From contig JAKOVQ010000007.1 of NCBI GenBank assembly GCA_029781975.1, positions 56,973 through 120,972 of the forward strand: 64,000 bases of DNA. The letters run 5' to 3'. The stretch comes from Acidobacteriota bacterium. Lineage in GTDB: Bacteria > Acidobacteriota > Thermoanaerobaculia > UBA5066. The notes under the pieces were generated by a model. The model was not told the DNA's origin. It saw only the letters and a program-made list of their open reading frames with translations, and made no database searches. This document shows positions 59,606 to 64,000 of the stretch, piece after piece (within the stretch, counting starts at the first letter, position 1; every line of letters begins with the position of its first letter). The position numbers and the translations under genes are program-made.

Positions 59606-60697
59606 TCAGAGGAAGAGGAAGCCGGCCCCCACGATGACGTAGACCACGAGGAGCTGGAGCCCCTCCAGCCAGTTCGACTCGCCGTCCACGGCGACCTGCC
59701 CGGCGATCAGGACGGAGAGCGCCAGGGCCACCACCTCGAAGGGGTTGAAGAAGAGGGTCATCTCCTTCCCGAAGAGGAGCGAGACGAAGACGAGCAGGGG
59801 GGCGACGAAGAGGGCGATCTGCATGCTCGACCCGAGGGAGATCGCGAGCGACAGGTCCATCTTGTTCTTCGAGGCGGTCGAGACGGCCACCAGGTGCTCG
59901 GCCACGTTGCCGACGATGGGGATCAGGATGACCCCCAGGAAGATCTCGGAGAGGCCCGCCTGGCGCATGACCGGCTCCACGGCCCCGACGAGGAACTCGG
60001 AGAGGAAGACGATGACGAGGGTGGAGACGGCCAGGACCGCCGCCGATACCCCCACGCTCCAGCGCGGCGCGTGGTGCTCCTCCGAGGCGCCGTGGTCGAC
60101 CCCGACCTCCGGCGCGACCCCCCGCTCCGGCGTCCGGAACGAGTAGAAGAGGCTTGCCGCGTAGACGAAGATGAGGGCCCCCGCCACCCAGAGGCTGAGG
60201 CGGTCGAGAGACGGGTCGGGCGTCTCCACCAGGAGCGGCAGACCCCGCTGGACCTTGTGGATCAGCTCGAAGAAGGTGGGGATGAGCATCCCGATGACCG
60301 AGAGGGTCATCATGGTCGAGGCCGTCCCCGCCGTCCCGCGGTCGAACCGCTGGACCCCGTGCTTCACCCCCCCGACGAAGAGCGAGAGGCCGAGGATGAG
60401 GAGGACGTTGCCGAGGATCGACCCGACGAGCGACGCCTTCACGAGGTCGACCTTCCCGGCCTTCAGCGCGACGATCGTGATGATCAGCTCGGCGGCGTTG
60501 CCGAGCGTAGCGTTCAGGAGCCCCCCCACCTTCGGCCCGGTGTGGAGCGCCAGCTCCTCGGTCGCCTCCCCGAGGAGGCCGGCGACGGGGACGAGGCCGA
60601 TGCACGAGAAGACGAAGACGAGGACCGGGCTGTGGAGGAAGAACTCGGCCACGAAGGCGAGGACGACGAAGACGAGCAGGTAGCGGAGGACCTTCAT
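59606..60697 (-). CDS. Ca2+/H+ antiporter (CaCA/CAX family)
   Basis: A 363-residue polytopic exchanger with about eleven transmembrane helices. Both alpha repeats are clear: GGLLNATLGNAAELIITIVALKAG (first, with the GNAxE motif, residues ~58-75) and LGVILIPIVGNVAEHLVAVSTASKNKMD (second). An acidic/His-rich loop between them (GVDHGASEEHHAP) probably forms the cytosolic middle loop. By family knowledge it expels Ca2+ using the proton gradient. ATG at 60697 has GAAGGAG upstream and is divergent from speA. Confidence 0.93.
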   Translation of the reverse strand: MKVLRYLLVFVVLAFVAEFFLHSPVLVFVFSCIGLVPVAGLLGEATEELALHTGPKVGGLLNATLGNAAELIITIVALKAGKVDLVKASLVGSILGNVLLILGLSLFVGGVKHGVQRFDRGTAGTASTMMTLSVIGMLIPTFFELIHKVQRGLPLLVETPDPSLDRLSLWVAGALIFVYAASLFYSFRTPERGVAPEVGVDHGASEEHHAPRWSVGVSAAVLAVSTLVIVFLSEFLVGAVEPVMRQAGLSEIFLGVILIPIVGNVAEHLVAVSTASKNKMDLSLAISLGSSMQIALFVAPLLVFVSLLFGKEMTLFFNPFEVVALALSVLIAGQVAVDGESNWLEGLQLLVVYVIVGAGFLFL

Positions 60698-60766
60698 CGT
60701 TCGGGCTCCTTCCGGGTCTCGGGAGTCCGGGAAACCTACCACAGCGCCGCCCCGGCCCCCCTCCCG

Positions 60767-60772
60767 TAAACT
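60767..60772 (+). promoter_or_regulatory. -10 element of speA (leaderless)
   Basis: TAAACT ends seven bases before the ATG at 60780. No Shine-Dalgarno sequence fits in the space. Prediction only. Confidence 0.45.
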
Positions 60773-60779
60773 CCGCCCG

Positions 60780-62729
<1,950 letters not shown>

Positions 62730-62730
62730 C

Positions 62731-63297
62731 GTGACGGTCGAGGTCCTCGCCCCGCCCTACCTCCTCCTGGCGGCGCCGGTCCTCCTCGACCCGAACTTCC
62801 AGAAGACCGTCGTCCTGATGGGGCACCACTCGGAGGAGGGGGCCGTCGGCTGGGTCGTGAACCGGATCGTCACCGGCGGCGCGGCCAAGCTCCTCCCCGA
62901 CGAGGTCGCCGCCACGATCCACCCCGAGACCCCGCTCCGCGTCGGAGGCCCCGTCCCGACCCCGGGCCTGATCGTCGTCCACGCCGAGGCGGTCGAGGGA
63001 GTCGAGTCGCTCCCGATGGCGCCGGGCATCTTCGTCTCCGCCACCACCGACGTCCTCCCCCTCCTCTTCGCGGCGGCCCCCGGCCCCGAGCCGACCCCCG
63101 GCCTCCTCGTCTTCGGCTACGCCGGCTGGGGGCCGGGGCAGCTCGAGAAGGAGATGGAGGAGGGGGCCTGGCTCGTCCTCCCCTACGACCCCTCCCTCGC
63201 CTTTCCCGTCCACGTCGCCGACCTCTGGGAGCGCTCCCTCGCCCGCCTCGGCGTCAGCCCCGGCAACGTCGCGACGCCGCCGGGCGGGGTCAATTAG
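62731..63297 (+). CDS. YqgE/AlgH family protein
   Basis: A 188-residue protein of the YqgE/AlgH (DUF179) fold. Characteristic segments are LLLAAPVLLDPNFQKTVVLMGHHSEEGAVGWVVNR (start), RVGGPVPTPGLIVVHA, FGYAGWGPGQLEKEMEEGAWLV and a short C-terminal WERSL helix. The biochemical function is unknown; one member, AlgH, was named from alginate regulation. GTG at 62731 lies one base after the speA stop, which suggests coupling. It is convergent with the interrupted gene downstream. Confidence 0.92.
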   Translation: MTVEVLAPPYLLLAAPVLLDPNFQKTVVLMGHHSEEGAVGWVVNRIVTGGAAKLLPDEVAATIHPETPLRVGGPVPTPGLIVVHAEAVEGVESLPMAPGIFVSATTDVLPLLFAAAPGPEPTPGLLVFGYAGWGPGQLEKEMEEGAWLVLPYDPSLAFPVHVADLWERSLARLGVSPGNVATPPGGVN

Positions 63298-63338
63298 AGG
63301 CGATCACTCCGGCGGCGCCGCGAGGGGAACGTCGATCG

Positions 63339-63799
63339 TCAGTTGGTCAGCCGCGCCGGGTAGACCTGGAACGGGAGGGCCCCCGGCTGCGGGTCGTCGA
63401 AGATCGTGCTGACGTAGGCCAGGAAGGGCTGGTCGGCGGTCACGTTCACCCACACTTGGACCCCGTCGGCTCCCATGTATTGCGGGTCGGGCACCGTCGG
63501 GAGCGGGACCTCCAAGCCGTTCACCTGCGCGATGCTCTTCGCCACGACCTCATACGACTGCGTGACGACCGGCGTCGGCGCTCCTCCCACTGGCCAGACG
63601 TTCACGGTGAACGTCGCCGTGGCGGACCCGTCGTTGAAGAACGTGACGTTTATCCGCCTGAGATTCTGTTTCGCCGCATCACCGCACACAACGGGAAGGT
63701 AGGGGTTTCCGAGCGAGACCGCACCCGCCACTGCCGTGGAGCCCGCAGGGTTAGTCCCGGCAAAGACGGGCAACGGCGCGCCCCCGTGGTAGACGGATG
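63339..63799 (-). pseudogene. C-terminal remnant of an exported-type protein gene cut by IS66
   Basis: The open frame on the minus strand covers ~153 codons from the IS boundary (63799) to the stop at 63339. It encodes a beta-rich segment (RRINVTFFNDGSATATFTVN, SYEVVAKSIAQVNGLEVPLP, GVQVWVNVTADQPFLAYVST). Upstream of the TTG at 63773 the frame stays open back to the element end (SVYHGGAPLPVF), so the true N-terminus lies beyond the insertion or is lost. The fold looks like an immunoglobulin-type or secreted repeat domain. I do not recognise a family. Confidence 0.7.
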
Positions 63800-64000
63800 G
63801 TAAGCGTCCGACGAAGCCCGTCCTTGACGACGGGGCGGTCTTGGACGCGCGCGACGGGGATCAGGCCATGGTCGCGGCGAAAGCCACGGCCCAGCCAGCG
63901 GGCGTCAGCTCGTCGACACGCGACGCTGGGTGCGTGGCGACGCGCAGCAGGACGTCCTTGAAGTACCGGAAGGGGTCGATCCCGGCGAGCTTGCAGCCCT
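63800..64000 (-). mobile_element. IS66-family element, one end (continues past window)
   Basis: The element end begins GTAAGCGTCCG at 63800; IS66-family inverted repeats characteristically start GTAAGCG. The adjacent transposase C-terminus and the abrupt end of the neighbouring coding frame support it. The 8-bp target duplication expected for the family would be GACGGATG (63792-63799); its second copy lies outside the window. Confidence 0.85.
63861..64000 (-). CDS. IS66-family transposase, C-terminal fragment
   Basis: The last ~46 codons of a DDE transposase of the IS66 TnpC type, read from the right edge to a TGA at 63861. The tail reads CKLAGIDPFRYFKDVLLRV, then ATHPASRVDELTPAGW, the characteristic IS66 C-terminal pattern. 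The catalytic domain is beyond the window. It ends 61 bp inside the element terminus. Confidence 0.9.
   Translation of the reverse strand, partial: GCKLAGIDPFRYFKDVLLRVATHPASRVDELTPAGWAVAFAATMA

Overview
The window is strongly GC-rich, gene-dense DNA from a Gram-negative bacterium. Outer-membrane life is shown by a TonB-dependent receptor, periplasmic adaptors, a BNR beta-propeller with a signal peptide and an IPTL-CTERM surface protein. Gene content and style (DUF4388, AmmeMemoRadiSam proteins, GTP-dependent PEP carboxykinase, stop/start overlaps with GTG and TTG starts) suggest Acidobacteriota or a neighbouring phylum. That placement is inference; no rRNA or phylogenetic marker search was possible.

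Layout. 1-12254: an NtrC-type two-component pair with a DUF192 lipoprotein, a BNR protein behind an FmdB zinc ribbon, a DUF4388 protein divergent from moeA, a methyltransferase plus FAD reductase pair, a DinB protein, and nadC-nadB. 12342-16890 (minus): lipid kinase, ruvB, ruvA and a PpiD-type chaperone. 17021-25584: a FecR-domain membrane protein, then the rod-shape cluster mreB-mreC-mreD-mrdA-rodA and rng. 25787-29180: an orphan Rieske oxygenase and a membrane-embedded spermidine-synthase-like protein. 29260-33413 (minus): a radical SAM enzyme, a DUF362 protein, a fused Memo-AMMECR1 protein and a CDGSH protein. 33546-34760 holds an NahK-like kinase.

34821-43391 is the most unusual block. 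On the plus strand are a STAS protein, a triple-GAF/HlyD fusion and a PqqD-like/M50/HlyD fusion. Converging on them from the minus strand are a periplasmic adaptor, a short histidine kinase, a sigma-54 activator and a small protein with a 42-residue leader followed by 17 pentapeptides, mostly VAAPR. The small protein has a well-formed -24/-12 sigma-54 promoter and two tandem 17-bp palindromes about 130 bp upstream. I propose a sigma-54-controlled system for processing and exporting a repeat peptide; its function is unknown.

43547-63297: a small dimeric-barrel-like protein, tRNA-Ala(GGC), a DUF6116-like protein, msrA, a 1531-residue IPTL-CTERM nuclease, a YpfJ-type metallopeptidase, a TonB receptor under a cobalamin riboswitch, an amino-acid-type ABC transporter with fused binding protein and permease, psd, pckG, proline iminopeptidase, a Ca2+/H+ antiporter, speA and yqgE. 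At the right edge an IS66-family element (terminus at 63800) has cut a secreted-protein gene.

Several genes (DUF4388, moeA, psd, pip, speA) have a TANNNT -10 box 6-7 nt before the start codon, which suggests leaderless transcription.
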